From Streptomyces sp. NRRL B-24484 (GTDB lineage Bacteria > Actinomycetota > Actinomycetes > Streptomycetales > Streptomycetaceae): 64,000 bases of DNA. Under the pieces are notes generated by a model. That model did no database searches and had not been told where the DNA came from. It was given only the letters and a program-made list of their open reading frames with translations. Numbering within the stretch: the stretch's first letter is position 1; every line of letters begins with the position of its first letter. The stretch is from assembly GCF_000717715.1 (NCBI RefSeq), contig NZ_JOAI01000017.1:74882-138881 (forward strand). The letters are read 5' to 3'. The translations under genes were made by a program, and so were the position numbers. Shown one piece after another: positions 50,156 through 59,134 of this stretch.

Positions 50156-50740
50156 CGGTACTGCACGGCCGGACGGGGATTCCGACTTCGGCCTTCCCGA
50201 TCCGTCGTCAGGCGTGCTTCCGACTGCACCGTCCGGCATTGCCGGGCGCACGGAAAGGGCCGCCCGGCCGGGGGTGCTCCCCGTGGGCGGCCCGGCAACA
50301 GCGCCGGTCAGCACACTACGAGGACGTCCCGCCGATCCGGGAACTCGAGGAGCGCCGATACGACTGGACACGGTCGAGGGTCTTCATGTTCGCGCTCCTT
50401 CCTGGGCCTGTGCGGCGCGATGGATCCACTGTGCAGCACCACCACCGCGGCGGACAAACGCTTTTCGGCACCCCGCGGCCGACCGTCGTCCGTACCGTCT
50501 GCTTCGATCCGTTCGGAACAGAGCACGCGATTCCCGCCCGACGGCCGGGGACGGCACGACGGAATGGAGGGGCCATGACCGCTCGCGCGGATCACCCGGC
50601 GCGGGATCTCCTGGCGTACACACCGGACGCCGACCGGCCGACGTCCTGCCGGGCAGCCGGAACGCCGGCGGCGCGCCCGCTCGGTGGCGGGCGCGCCGGT
50701 CGGTCCGGGGTGCGTCCGTCGGTGCCGGGCGCGGTTCGGA
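50156..50740. other. gap between tRNA-Ser and lipase-like gene
   Basis: About 585 bases. Besides the small peptide frame described separately, no gene is supported. A promoter for the two tRNA genes should lie at 50160-50220 but no hexamers are clear. Confidence 0.35.
50316..50387 (-). CDS. candidate 23-residue peptide
   Basis: An ATG at 50387 with AGGAAGGAG 7 bases upstream opens a 23-codon frame: MKTLDRVQSYRR, then SSSSRIGGTSS and TAG. The ribosome site is among the best in this gap. The peptide is basic and Ser-rich with no Cys and matches no leader type I recognise. It may be a small peptide gene or leader, or chance. Confidence 0.35.
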   Translation of the reverse strand: MKTLDRVQSYRRSSSSRIGGTSS

Positions 50741-51958
50741 TCAGTCGGGCAGGCGGTCCAGGATCCATTCGCCGAGTTCACGCGTGACGGCGGTGTGCTC
50801 GGTGGTGGTGCTGGAGCACAGGAAGTCGTCGAGGTCGCTCTCGGACGGGTCCAGGTCGTCGATGGTGGCGTACAGGGCCTTGTTGTCGTCGAGGTCCCGG
50901 ATGGAGACCGCGCTGACGGAGGGGACGAAGCAGACGTGTTCGTGGCGCAGGTCGACCTGGGCCCCGAACTTCTCGAGCATGTCGGCGAGGATGCCGTAGG
51001 AGCGCAGCGTGCCGCCCGGGGCTCCGTCGAGCTCGGGGAAGCCGTTGGTGGTGACGGTCTTCTCGGCCTTGGGGAAGCGGCGCTTGAGTTCGGCGACGAC
51101 GGTGTTGTCGCCCTGGGCCTGGGCGTAGAAGGTGGTGCCGGGGTAGATCCGGTTCACGGTGAGGGTGATGTCGCCGGGTTCGACGGCGAGTCCGGTGCCG
51201 TCGCCGCGGCCGTTGGCGACGCCGATCAGCCGCGGGATGCGCGGCCAGCCGCCGAGCCGTTCCAGCTGCTGCAGGAACTCGATGCGCTCGGGGGCCACGC
51301 CGATCGTCCCCGTGGCCGGGTCGTAGTGGCGCCAGAGCATCTGCCGCGCGGCCGGGCTGTCCATCTGCCGCGCGAAGTCGTTGGGCACCGGGATGAAGTG
51401 GGAGAAGGCCTGGAGTCCGATCGGGACGACGCCGCCGCGGTGCGGGCTGTCGTACGAGAAGTAGAGCCGGGTGCGGTGGTCCATCCGCTGCATCTCCAGC
51501 CGCGCCAGGGCGTAGCGGGTGATGATGCCGCCCATGCTGAAGCCGCCGACCGTCAGCCCGGCGGAGCCCAGCTGCTCGGCGTTGGTCCGCATGATGCAGG
51601 CGGTCGCGGCCTCGGCGTTGACCATGATCGAGGCGGAGCGCTCGTCGAAGCCGAGCAGGACGACGTCGCGGCCGCGCCGGCGCAGCTCGGTCAGGAAGGG
51701 GTAGTCGCGGTCGAGGCCGGCGTAGAGCCAGGTGAGGTCGCTGCGGCCGAGGTTGAAGCCGTCGGCGATGATCACGGGCCGGGTGATGCCCTGGTGGCCT
51801 TCGCCGTAGAAGACGTGGGCGAAGCCGTGGGGCAGCTGCCACTCCTCGTCGGGCGTGGGTACGGGGTACGGGAGCGGGGTGGGGGCGGTGGAGTCCAGCG
51901 GGGCCGCGAGGGTGAAGGCGCCGACGCTCTGCTCCGCCTTCTCGTCCTGGTCGGACAA
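50741..51958 (-). CDS. lipase/esterase-like alpha/beta hydrolase
   Basis: 405 residues from a TTG start with GGAGG 7 bases upstream. Strand-helix motifs: PVIIADGFNLGRSDLTWLYA (oxyanion region) and the nucleophile elbow GGFSMGGIITRYAL, as in triacylglycerol lipase/PGAP1-like hydrolases. SYDSPHRGGVVPIGLQAFSH follows, then a substrate-cap region. RHEHVCFVPS near the C-terminus may hold the His. There is no signal peptide, so it is cytoplasmic. The physiological ester is unknown. Confidence 0.82.
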   Translation of the reverse strand: MSDQDEKAEQSVGAFTLAAPLDSTAPTPLPYPVPTPDEEWQLPHGFAHVFYGEGHQGITRPVIIADGFNLGRSDLTWLYAGLDRDYPFLTELRRRGRDVVLLGFDERSASIMVNAEAATACIMRTNAEQLGSAGLTVGGFSMGGIITRYALARLEMQRMDHRTRLYFSYDSPHRGGVVPIGLQAFSHFIPVPNDFARQMDSPAARQMLWRHYDPATGTIGVAPERIEFLQQLERLGGWPRIPRLIGVANGRGDGTGLAVEPGDITLTVNRIYPGTTFYAQAQGDNTVVAELKRRFPKAEKTVTTNGFPELDGAPGGTLRSYGILADMLEKFGAQVDLRHEHVCFVPSVSAVSIRDLDDNKALYATIDDLDPSESDLDDFLCSSTTTEHTAVTRELGEWILDRLPD

Positions 51959-52182
51959 GGGGGTACCTCCTTCGGGTACGCACGGGCCGCGGCAGCCGCG
52001 GGACGGGGCTGAGGACCGCAGGCCCGTGCGGGTGACGGGAGCATCATCGGACGGCACGGTCGACCCCGGGCGGTTCCCACGCGAACCGTTCCCCTCGACG
52101 GACCATTGGTCGGCTGATCACACGAACGTCGCCCAGGGTGGGTGCACAGCGGGGAGGACGGGCGCAGCACACCGGCCGCGGG

Positions 52183-52824
52183 TCACCGTCGCGGCGTCAG
52201 GTCCCGCAGCCCGTTCGCCAGGAGCGCGTAGGCCTGCTCCGCGTCGGCGACCGCAGCCGGGTAGCGGGCGTCGGCGGGTTCGCCGGCGGCCAGGAGCGCG
52301 GCGTTGTCCTGGGCCAGCACCCACTGGACGGCGACGATCTGGACGGCGGCGAGCCGCGCGGCGAGCCCGGGGACGTCCGCCGTCTCCCGGAGCGCCTCGG
52401 TGAGCGCCCGCTCGGCACCGGCTTTGAAGCGGTCCATCCGGGCGGCCAGGGTGGGTGCGTCCTGGATCATCCGGGTCAGCCGCAGGACGTGCGGGTGGTC
52501 GTTGAGGCCGGTGATCGGGTCCCGTTCGCGCAGCCCGTGCAGGAAGTGCTCGCGCAGGGCGGTCAGCGGGTCGACGTCCGCCGGGCGGGCCCGCACGACG
52601 CGGGCGGCCTCGGCCTCGTGGTCGGCGAGGCGCTGCAGCACGAGGTCTTCCTTGGTCGGGAAGTACGCGAAGAGCGTGCGCTTGGACACCTCGGCCGCCT
52701 CGGCGACCTGGGCCACCGAGACCTGGTTGAAGCCGTGTTCGAGGAAGAGGGCGATCGCCGCGTCGGAGATCGCCGCGCGGGTCCGCCGCTTCTTGCGTTC
52801 CCGCAGCCCTGGTGCGCCGTCCAC
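52183..52824 (-). CDS. TetR-family regulator
   Basis: 213 residues from a GTG start. The HTH is ALFLEHGFNQVSVAQVAEAAEVSKRTLFAYFPTKEDLV, standard TetR, preceded by the basic RERKKRRTRAAI. It is divergent from a flavin hydroxylase gene 95 bases away, and most likely represses it and itself. The AT-rich intergenic region holds the shared promoters. A start further upstream is possible but would run into that region. Confidence 0.92.
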   Translation of the reverse strand: MDGAPGLRERKKRRTRAAISDAAIALFLEHGFNQVSVAQVAEAAEVSKRTLFAYFPTKEDLVLQRLADHEAEAARVVRARPADVDPLTALREHFLHGLRERDPITGLNDHPHVLRLTRMIQDAPTLAARMDRFKAGAERALTEALRETADVPGLAARLAAVQIVAVQWVLAQDNAALLAAGEPADARYPAAVADAEQAYALLANGLRDLTPRR

Positions 52825-52829
52825 GGCAG

Positions 52830-52919
52830 TCAACCTAGCAGAGACGGCAACCGGGGATATTTCTGCACCTGGTATATATTTGCCCTGAGGCGAGAGATCG
52901 GACGAGCGGAGTGAGGACC
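52830..52919. promoter_or_regulatory. divergent promoter region of TetR and flavin hydroxylase genes
   Basis: A strikingly AT-rich patch with ATATTT repeated (GGATATTTCTG and GTATATATTTGCC) and flanking GGCAA / TTGCC. TATATT is a plausible -10 for the plus-strand gene. Likely TetR binding region; the exact operator is not resolved. Confidence 0.5.
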
Positions 52920-54419
52920 ATGACCCGGACCGGGATCGACACCGAGGTCGCCGTCGTCGGCGCGGGACCGGCCGGCCTGATGCTGGCCTGCGAGCTGGCA
53001 CTGGCGGGGATCGACACCGTGGTGCTGGAGCGGCTGCCCCGGCGCGTGGAGCAGGCGAAGGGCGGCGCGATCCAGCCCCGCACCGCCGAACTGCTGGAGA
53101 TGCGCGGGCTGCTGGAGCCGATCCGGCGACGGACCGCCCCCGGCGAGCCGGTCGGCGGACACTTCGCCGCCCTGCCGGTGCCCCTGGACTGCACCCCCTG
53201 GCACACCCGGCACCCCTGCCCGATCACCCTCCCCCAGTGGGAGATCGAGCAGGTGCTCGAAGCGCGGGCGACCGCCCTCGGTGCCCGGATCCTGCGCGGC
53301 GCGGCCGTCTCCGCGGTCGACCAGGACGAGGACGGCGTGGTCGTCGCGGCGGACGGCCTGCAGGTGCGGGCACGCCACCTGGTGGCGTGCGACGGCGGCC
53401 ACAGCACGGTGCGCGGCCTCCTCGGCCTCCCGTTCCCCGGCCGGCCGGGCACCCAGCGGGCGGTGCTGGCCGACATCCGGCTGTCCGCCGTCTCCCCGCC
53501 GGTGCCGCAGCGACTCGGACACATCAGCACCCTGACCCGCCGGGCGGGCGACCACTGGGCGGTGCTGGCCCCGCTCGGCGACGGCCGCTACCGCTTCACC
53601 TTCGGCCGCACGGGCCAGGAGGCCCCCGCCCGCGAGACCCCCGTCACCCGCGAGGAGATCGCCGAGGCACTGCGGGCCCTGTACGGGGAGGGGACCGTGC
53701 TCGGCGCGGTGGACAACTCCTCACGGTTCGGCGACGCCACCCGGCAGCTGGACCAGTACCGCACCGGCCGGGTCCTGTTCGCCGGCGACGCCGCGCACGT
53801 CCATCCGCCGCTCGGCGCCCAGGGCCTCAACCTCGGCATCCAGGACGCCGTCAACCTCGGCTGGAAGCTCGCCGCCACCGTCCGGGGCCGCGCACCGCAC
53901 GGCCTCCTGGACAGCTACCACGCCGAGCGGCACCCGGTCGGCGCGCAGGTCCTGCACCACACCTCGGCCCAGCGCGTCCTGGCGGACCCGGACCCGGGCG
54001 AGGACGTGGCCGCGCTGCGCGACATCGTCGTCGACCTGCTGCGCCTGCCCGACGCCAACCGCCACATCGCGGGGCTGATGTCCGGCCTCGCACTGCGCTA
54101 TCCGCTGAACGGCGCCCACCCGCTGACCGGCGGGCGCGTGCCGGACACCGAGCTCACCGGCGGCGCCGGTACCGTCCGGCTGTCGTCGCTGTTCGCGGCG
54201 GGGCACGCCGTCCTGCTCGACCTCGCGGGAGCCGTCCCGGAGGGTCTGCCGCTCCCGCCGCGGGTCGACCTCGTCCGCGCCACCTGCACCGAGGGGCCGG
54301 GCGCGGCCGCCCTGCTGATCCGCCCCGACGGCTACGTCTGCTGGGCCACGGACGGGCCGGCCGCCGACCCGGACGAGGTGCTCGCCGCCGTCGCCGACCA
54401 CCTGGTGCGGCTGCCCTGA
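52920..54419 (+). CDS. FAD-dependent aromatic hydroxylase/monooxygenase
   Basis: 499 residues. The dinucleotide-binding motif is VVGAGPAGLMLACELALAG; ARHLVACDGGHSTVRGLLG is the DG motif; RVLFAGDAAHVHPPLGAQGLNLGIQDAVNLGWKL is the GD motif of group A flavoprotein monooxygenases. Length and the C-terminal thioredoxin-like region match the polyketide/phenol hydroxylase (RdmE/MhpA-like) type. It uses NAD(P)H and O2 to hydroxylate aromatic substrates. The ATG at 52920 is preferred over a GTG at 52911 because GGAGTGAGGA lies upstream. Divergent TetR control is likely. Confidence 0.93.
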   Translation: MTRTGIDTEVAVVGAGPAGLMLACELALAGIDTVVLERLPRRVEQAKGGAIQPRTAELLEMRGLLEPIRRRTAPGEPVGGHFAALPVPLDCTPWHTRHPCPITLPQWEIEQVLEARATALGARILRGAAVSAVDQDEDGVVVAADGLQVRARHLVACDGGHSTVRGLLGLPFPGRPGTQRAVLADIRLSAVSPPVPQRLGHISTLTRRAGDHWAVLAPLGDGRYRFTFGRTGQEAPARETPVTREEIAEALRALYGEGTVLGAVDNSSRFGDATRQLDQYRTGRVLFAGDAAHVHPPLGAQGLNLGIQDAVNLGWKLAATVRGRAPHGLLDSYHAERHPVGAQVLHHTSAQRVLADPDPGEDVAALRDIVVDLLRLPDANRHIAGLMSGLALRYPLNGAHPLTGGRVPDTELTGGAGTVRLSSLFAAGHAVLLDLAGAVPEGLPLPPRVDLVRATCTEGPGAAALLIRPDGYVCWATDGPAADPDEVLAAVADHLVRLP

Positions 54420-54462
54420 CCGGCCGTCCGGCGGGCCGCCGGCAGGGCGCCGGCGGAAGCCG

Positions 54463-55701
54463 TCAGGCGCCCAGCGAGTAGCAGTGGTCCTCGGTCTGCC
54501 CCAGCCACCACCATTCGTCGTCCTCCGCCTCGGCCGCCGCCTCGGGATCGATCCGGACGAGCGAGTCGCGGACGAAGGCGAGGAAGGCGTAGTGCTCCCC
54601 GAATGCGTCGCCGCCACGGGTCGCCCGGCCGACCGAGAGGCAGAGCGCCCAGTCGGTCATCGCCAGGCAGGCGGCGAAGGCGGTGAACGAGGTGTTGACC
54701 GTGTCGCCGTACCCGTCGACGATCCGGCCGGTCGCGAGGTCGAGCCACAGGGCCGGCTCGCCGTGGACCTCGGCGATCACCAGGCGGCCGTCGGTGACGG
54801 TGAGTTCCTTCATCGCCCGGTCGGTTTCCAGCCAGCCGAGCGCCGAGATCCGGGGCAGCCCGAACGTCGCCAGCGGCCGGGCCGGCGCCGCGTCACCGGT
54901 CGCCGCGGCGAGTTGCCCGGGGTCGGCGAGGACCACGCCGCCGTAGTACGGATGCACGTCCTCGGGCGTGAGCCGCGCGGCGTCCCACCAGACGTCCCGG
55001 GGCAGGAGGTTGGGCGCGGTCTCCCGGAGGTGCGCGCCCGCGGCCGCGTCCTGGCCGGAGACCGCCGGTGACGGTGCGGCCGGCGGTCCGAAGTCGAAGA
55101 GCGCGGCGCCGCTGTAACCCGCGATCAGTACCCGGTCGCCGGGCAGCACGTGGACGTCGTCGTCGTGGGCCACCGGGTAGAGCGCGTGGACGGTGGCCGC
55201 GCCGGCCCGGGTGACGGTGACCTCGACCATCGAGTTGAGCGGGTCGCCGGTGTCCAGCGCCGAGTCCGGGGCGGCCGGCGGCTCCGCCCGGGCCGGTTCG
55301 TCCGGCGACGGCTCGCCGAGCGGGGCGCCGTCCTCCAGCGCGTACCACCGGTAGGTGTGGTCGTAGCGCGACCGCAGGCAGACCTCGCTCCCGCCGGCCC
55401 GGAAGCCGTGCAGGGCGACCGGCCCGGTCCAGCCCGGCGCGACGGCGCCGGTGTCCCACACCTCGATCGGCCGCCAGTGCGCCCACACCACCCGCCAGGG
55501 CATCGCGAGGCCGAGGCCGTCCAGCCACGCGGCGAGCGCACCGTCACCCCGCACCAGGGCCGCGAACCGCAGCCTCGCCGCCCACTCCTCCGGCCCCGCA
55601 CCGTCGTCCGTCCCGTAGACCCGGGCGACCTCCGCGAGCGCCTCCTGATGCTCCGCCAGCCGCTCCGGAAACCCGTCCGGCCGCCACGCCGCCGTCCCCA
55701 T
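54463..55701 (-). CDS. large SUKH-4-like protein
   Basis: 412 residues. The C-terminal 170 residues carry the SUKH-4 pattern (FGLPRISALGWLETDRAMKE, AEVHGEPALWLDLATGRIVD, VNTSFTAFAACLAMTDWAL). The N-terminal part is a separate domain (FPERLAEHQEALAEVARVYG, WRVVWAHWRPIEVWDTGAVA) of unknown role. Acidic overall. Such proteins may act as immunity factors, but no toxin is seen next to it. The ATG at 55701 has GGGGGAG upstream. Confidence 0.72.
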   Translation of the reverse strand: MGTAAWRPDGFPERLAEHQEALAEVARVYGTDDGAGPEEWAARLRFAALVRGDGALAAWLDGLGLAMPWRVVWAHWRPIEVWDTGAVAPGWTGPVALHGFRAGGSEVCLRSRYDHTYRWYALEDGAPLGEPSPDEPARAEPPAAPDSALDTGDPLNSMVEVTVTRAGAATVHALYPVAHDDDVHVLPGDRVLIAGYSGAALFDFGPPAAPSPAVSGQDAAAGAHLRETAPNLLPRDVWWDAARLTPEDVHPYYGGVVLADPGQLAAATGDAAPARPLATFGLPRISALGWLETDRAMKELTVTDGRLVIAEVHGEPALWLDLATGRIVDGYGDTVNTSFTAFAACLAMTDWALCLSVGRATRGGDAFGEHYAFLAFVRDSLVRIDPEAAAEAEDDEWWWLGQTEDHCYSLGA

Positions 55702-55810
55702 GCCCCGCTCCCCCGTTCCCCGATGATCTTCGACCACGAGCCTACGGCACCCCGCCGACGACCCTCGGAGCCCGTCCGGACGGCGGCGGGCGGACGGCCG
55801 CCGACGGTCG

Positions 55811-56590
55811 TCAGTGCCCTGCGGAGGCACCGGCCCCGGGGGCACTCGCGGCGGCGACGAGGCGGTGGATCTGGGCGTTCACCAGGTCTGCCCGCAGCAC
55901 CGGCGCGTTCGCGGTGTCGTCGGCGGTGAGGAAGAGGGCGCGGTTGTCGCCGACCGCCGCGTAGAGGTAGTCCCGGGTGACGCCCCCGGGGGAGAGCTGC
56001 GCGCCCGTGGCCGTGACGATCCGGAACCCGACGGCCGGTGCCTCCAGCCCCTCGGTCCCGACCGCCTCGACCTGCACCTGCGGTCCGCTCGCCAGCCGGA
56101 AGCCGGTGCACCCGCCGCCGTACACGGCGGAGGCGAGGGCGTCGTAGCGTTCCCTGCCCCCGGCGGCCCCGAGCAGGCCCAGCCGGGTGAGGCCCCCGAG
56201 GACGTTGTTCCCGGTGACGTGGTAGTAGCGTCCGACCGATTCCTCCTCGGAGAAGAGGGCGAGGACCGGTGCACAGGCCGGGTACTGCCGTGCCGTCGCG
56301 GCCACCGCGTCGGCACCGCCCTCGGAGGAATCCTCGGCAGGCTGGGAGGTGATGCCGGGCGGCAGGTCCTCGCCGGACAGCAGCAGGTCCGTCAACTGCT
56401 CGGGGGACAGTGCCGCGAGGCTCCGCCACGGCGCGGTGCCGGGCCGCGCGGTCGACGGCGCCGGGGCCGTGACGGCGGTATCGCCGGCCGTTCCCGGCGC
56501 GGGGGCCGGTGCGGGTGCGGACGAGCAGCCGGCCGCGAGGGCGAGCAGGGCGATCAGTACCGGGGCCGTACGGGCGGCGGGCCGTGCCAA
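55811..56590 (-). CDS. lipoprotein of unknown function
   Basis: 259 residues from a TTG start with AGGAGAG just upstream. The lipoprotein signal is VLIALLALAAGC with Cys as +1, followed by an Ala/Pro linker. The mature domain (LSPEQLTDLLLSGEDLPPGI, then CTGFRLASGPQVQVEAVG and VGFRIVTATGAQLSP) resembles the sensor-type lipoproteins common in Streptomyces, but I cannot name a family. Monocistronic. Confidence 0.75.
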   Translation of the reverse strand: MARPAARTAPVLIALLALAAGCSSAPAPAPAPGTAGDTAVTAPAPSTARPGTAPWRSLAALSPEQLTDLLLSGEDLPPGITSQPAEDSSEGGADAVAATARQYPACAPVLALFSEEESVGRYYHVTGNNVLGGLTRLGLLGAAGGRERYDALASAVYGGGCTGFRLASGPQVQVEAVGTEGLEAPAVGFRIVTATGAQLSPGGVTRDYLYAAVGDNRALFLTADDTANAPVLRADLVNAQIHRLVAAASAPGAGASAGH

Positions 56591-56755
56591 GGTCTCTCCT
56601 GGTGTCTCCGGTCCGCCGGAGACGAACCTCCGGCGGGCGCCGGTCATTATGGCCGCCCCGCGGAGCGGACCGCTCCGGAGTTTCCTGCGGGCGCCCGCCC
56701 GGGAACGGGCCCCGGCGCCCTCCTCCACCCTGCTATCACCTGCTATCTTCGAGGT

Positions 56756-56965
56756 ATGGCGAAGACCCAGGTGAATCTCCGCATGGACGAGACCGTCGCC
56801 GAGATGGCCCGGCACGCGGCCGAGACCCGGCGGATGCCGGTGAACGACTACGTCGCGCAGCTGATCCGGGACGACAACGAGAAGCTGCGCGAGGTCTTCA
56901 TGGCCGGGGCGCAGGAGGTGCTCGACGAGTACAGGGACCTGCTCGACGGGATCGAGGCCGCGTGA
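56756..56965 (+). CDS. ribbon-helix-helix-type antitoxin
   Basis: 69 residues. TQVNLRMDETVAEMARHAAE is a ribbon strand plus helix; the rest is acidic and helical, suited to binding a toxin. The gene overlaps the next by 4 bases (GTGA), the standard antitoxin-first order. It should bind its own promoter and neutralise the downstream protein. Confidence 0.8.
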   Translation: MAKTQVNLRMDETVAEMARHAAETRRMPVNDYVAQLIRDDNEKLREVFMAGAQEVLDEYRDLLDGIEAA

Positions 56966-57333
56966 TCCTCCACGTCGATCTCGCCTGGATCCTGGAGGTC
57001 GCCGAGCGGGCCGGGGTGGGCGATCCGGCGCCGGTGGACTACGGGGTCGCGATCTCCGCGGTGGAACGGCACCGGGCCGTGGTCGCCGGGCAGGAGGTCT
57101 ATGACGGGCCGTTCGCCCGGGCCGCCGCGCTCGCCCACACCCTGGGCCGGCTGCCGTGGCTGGAACGGTCGAACCTCCGGGTGGCGGTCGCCGTCGCGCA
57201 CGGCTACCTGCTGGCGAGCGGTGTCTCCGTCAAGCTCGACCAGGAACGGGTCTCCGCCGTGGCCGACGAACTCCGGCGCCCCGCCTCCTCCGCGGCCGAC
57301 CTCGCCGCCGCGCTCAGGACCTGGCTGGTCTGA
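56962..57333 (+). CDS. Fic/Doc-family toxin component
   Basis: 123 residues. ILHVDLAWILEVAERAG, PVYDG-like GQEVYDGPFARAAALAHT and the active-site stretch LPWLERSNLRVAVAVAHGYL align with the Fic/Doc toxin layout. Where Doc has HPFxxGNKR, this protein has LPWLERSNLR, as in a known actinobacterial sub-family whose motif is degenerate. Whether it still transfers a phosphate or AMP to EF-Tu or another target is unclear. It is translationally coupled to the antitoxin gene. Confidence 0.75.
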   Translation: MILHVDLAWILEVAERAGVGDPAPVDYGVAISAVERHRAVVAGQEVYDGPFARAAALAHTLGRLPWLERSNLRVAVAVAHGYLLASGVSVKLDQERVSAVADELRRPASSAADLAAALRTWLV

Positions 57334-57567
57334 GGGCGGCCCCGCGGAGCCCGTCCCGACCGGGCTCCCGACGGGTGGAAGCCGCGGGACGCACGGCGCG
57401 TCCGACCGCGTCCCGCCGTCCGGCCCGTACCGTCGGAGGCGGAGGGGCCACCGCCCCTTCCGCGCCGGCCCGGCCGCCCTGCCCCCTACTCAGGTCGCGG
57501 CCCGGGCCGCGCCTCGTGCCGGCCCGCGGACCGGCTGGCGACCCGGGTCCGGTCCGCGGACGGTCGG

Positions 57568-57876
57568 TCACGAGGCGGCGGACGTCCGCGATGTGCGGGC
57601 CACCAGGAAGGTCTGCGGGGTCTTCTCGGGGGAAGGGGCCGTCCTCGTCGCAGGCGCGCAGCGTCCGGGAGATCACCGGCAGGCCGGCGGCCTCCGGCAG
57701 CTCGGCGACCTGTTCGGGCCGGCGACGGTGGAAGACCAGGTCGATGCCGTGGCCGAAGGCCTCGGTCCGGCGCCGGGGCACCTCGCCGACCTGGAACGCG
57801 ACCAGCAGGCAACCGCCGGGGGCGAGCACCCGGCGGAACTCCGCGAACACCGCCGGCAGCCGCTCGTCGGGGACCT
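57568..57876 (-). pseudogene. C-terminal fragment of a SAM methyltransferase
   Basis: On the minus strand the sequence PDERLPAVFAEFRRVLAPGG, then LLVAFQVGEVPRRRTEAFG is the C-terminal half of a class I methyltransferase. Near 57631 one extra C shifts the frame; corrected, it ends EKTPQTFLVARTS and TGA at 57568. The N-terminal half including the SAM motif is absent: at about 57870 the sequence switches to an acetyl-CoA synthetase fragment. Non-functional. Confidence 0.7.
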
Positions 57877-58036
57877 GTGGTGGCACGACCTGGTGGACCG
57901 GCAGTCGCCGGAGCACGAGGCGCAGCCGTTCGACGCCGAGCACCCGCTGTACATCATGTACGCCTCGGGGACGACGGCGAAGCCGAAGGCCATCCCCTGC
58001 ACACCTCGGGCGGCTACCTGACGCAGGTGGCGTGGG
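57877..58036 (+). pseudogene. internal fragment of acetyl-CoA synthetase
   Basis: WWHDLVDRQSPEHEAQPFDA, then EHPLYIMYASGTTAKPKAI and, after a 2-base insertion, LHTSGGYLTQVAWARG are the well-known acs core motifs including the ATP loop. Both ends are missing; two loop residues (G to A) are altered. It abuts the methyltransferase fragment directly, on the opposite strand. Confidence 0.8.
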
Positions 58037-58105
58037 CGAGGGGTAGGAGCTTTCCCACGGGACGACGGGCCACCCGGTGGCCGCACGGGGCAGCCTCGCT
58101 CCGGG

Positions 58106-59134
58106 TCAGCCGCAGGCGGCGCCCGAGGCGCGCCAGGTGTCCGGGTCGACCATGGCGGTGGGCGCGAAGGCCTCGGCGGGGAAGGGTCTGCCGTTGCGCA
58201 CCTTGTCGTACATCGTCTGCACGGCGAGGGCGCCGACGTCCCGGCCGCTGACCGCGAGGGCGGCCCGCATGGCGAAGCGGTCCCCGTTCTGCCAGTCCCG
58301 GCAGGCGAGGTAGCCGCCCAGCCCGACGCCGATGACGTCGGTGTCGGGGACGCCGGCGGCCCGCAGCGCGGCGAGACCGCCCCGGACGTTCTCGTCGTTG
58401 CAGCCCCACACCACCCAGTGCTCGGGGTTGCCGGCCTCGGCGGCCGTGGTGGAGGCGACGGCGGTTCGGGCGCCGTCCGGGGTGTTGTCGGTGGTGACGT
58501 TCAGGGTGCGGACCTGGCCGGCGTCCTGGAGGAAGGCCAGCCTGGCGGCGTCGACGCGTTCGCGGCAGACGCTGAGGTCCATCCTGGCCGCGGCGACGAT
58601 CCGGGTGTCCGCGGCCTTCCACCCGGCCTTGCGGTACTCCTCGGCGGCGCGCCGGCCGACCTCCTCCCCCATCCGGGCACCGCTGTAGCCGACCCGGGGC
58701 ACGAGCTTGCGCCGGGCGCAGATGCCGGGGTCGGCGAGGTCGGCGCAGATCTGGTCGTCGGAGGCCAGCAGTTCGATCCGGGCGTCGTGGGCGATCCGCA
58801 CCAGCTGCGGTCCGAGCGCCGGGTCGGGCACCGCCACGACGACGCCGCTCGCCCCGTGGGCGGCGGCGGTGCGGACGGCGTCGAGGGTGCGGGCGGCGTC
58901 CGTGCCGACATCCACCACCTCCAGGTCGATGCCGAGTCGGGAGGCCCGTTCCCGGGCGCCGTCCGCCTCGTCCCGGAAGTACTGCTGGTCGCCCTGCTTC
59001 TGGATGTAGGCGACGGAGATCCTGCGGGGCCGGCCGGTCTCGGGGCCCTGGACGGTGCAGGCGCCGAGGGTGGCGATGGCGGCGAGCACGGCGACGGCGC
59101 CGGCCGGCTTCGGGGGGAGGGGGTGGCGGGGCAT
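58106..59134 (-). CDS. sugar ABC transporter substrate-binding lipoprotein
   Basis: 342 residues. Lipobox LGAC with Cys26 after a hydrophobic signal. The body is a periplasmic-binding-protein fold of the RbsB/AraF group: ISVAYIQKQGDQQYFRDEAD, GASGVVVAVPDPALGPQLVR, WVVWGCNDENVRGGLAALRA and DVIGVGLGGYLACRDW. It should bind a monosaccharide for an ABC importer. No ATPase or permease adjoins it; a broken permease of the same transporter class lies at 63.8 kb on the same strand. Confidence 0.9.
   Translation of the reverse strand: MPRHPLPPKPAGAVAVLAAIATLGACTVQGPETGRPRRISVAYIQKQGDQQYFRDEADGARERASRLGIDLEVVDVGTDAARTLDAVRTAAAHGASGVVVAVPDPALGPQLVRIAHDARIELLASDDQICADLADPGICARRKLVPRVGYSGARMGEEVGRRAAEEYRKAGWKAADTRIVAAARMDLSVCRERVDAARLAFLQDAGQVRTLNVTTDNTPDGARTAVASTTAAEAGNPEHWVVWGCNDENVRGGLAALRAAGVPDTDVIGVGLGGYLACRDWQNGDRFAMRAALAVSGRDVGALAVQTMYDKVRNGRPFPAEAFAPTAMVDPDTWRASGAACG

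Noticed and set aside
50316..50387. RiPP precursor for the ATP-grasp enzyme
   Set aside because: The peptide lacks a recognisable leader/core, and the ATP-grasp gene is over 8 kb away in an operon that begins after the peptide frame and has its own promoter and carrier protein.
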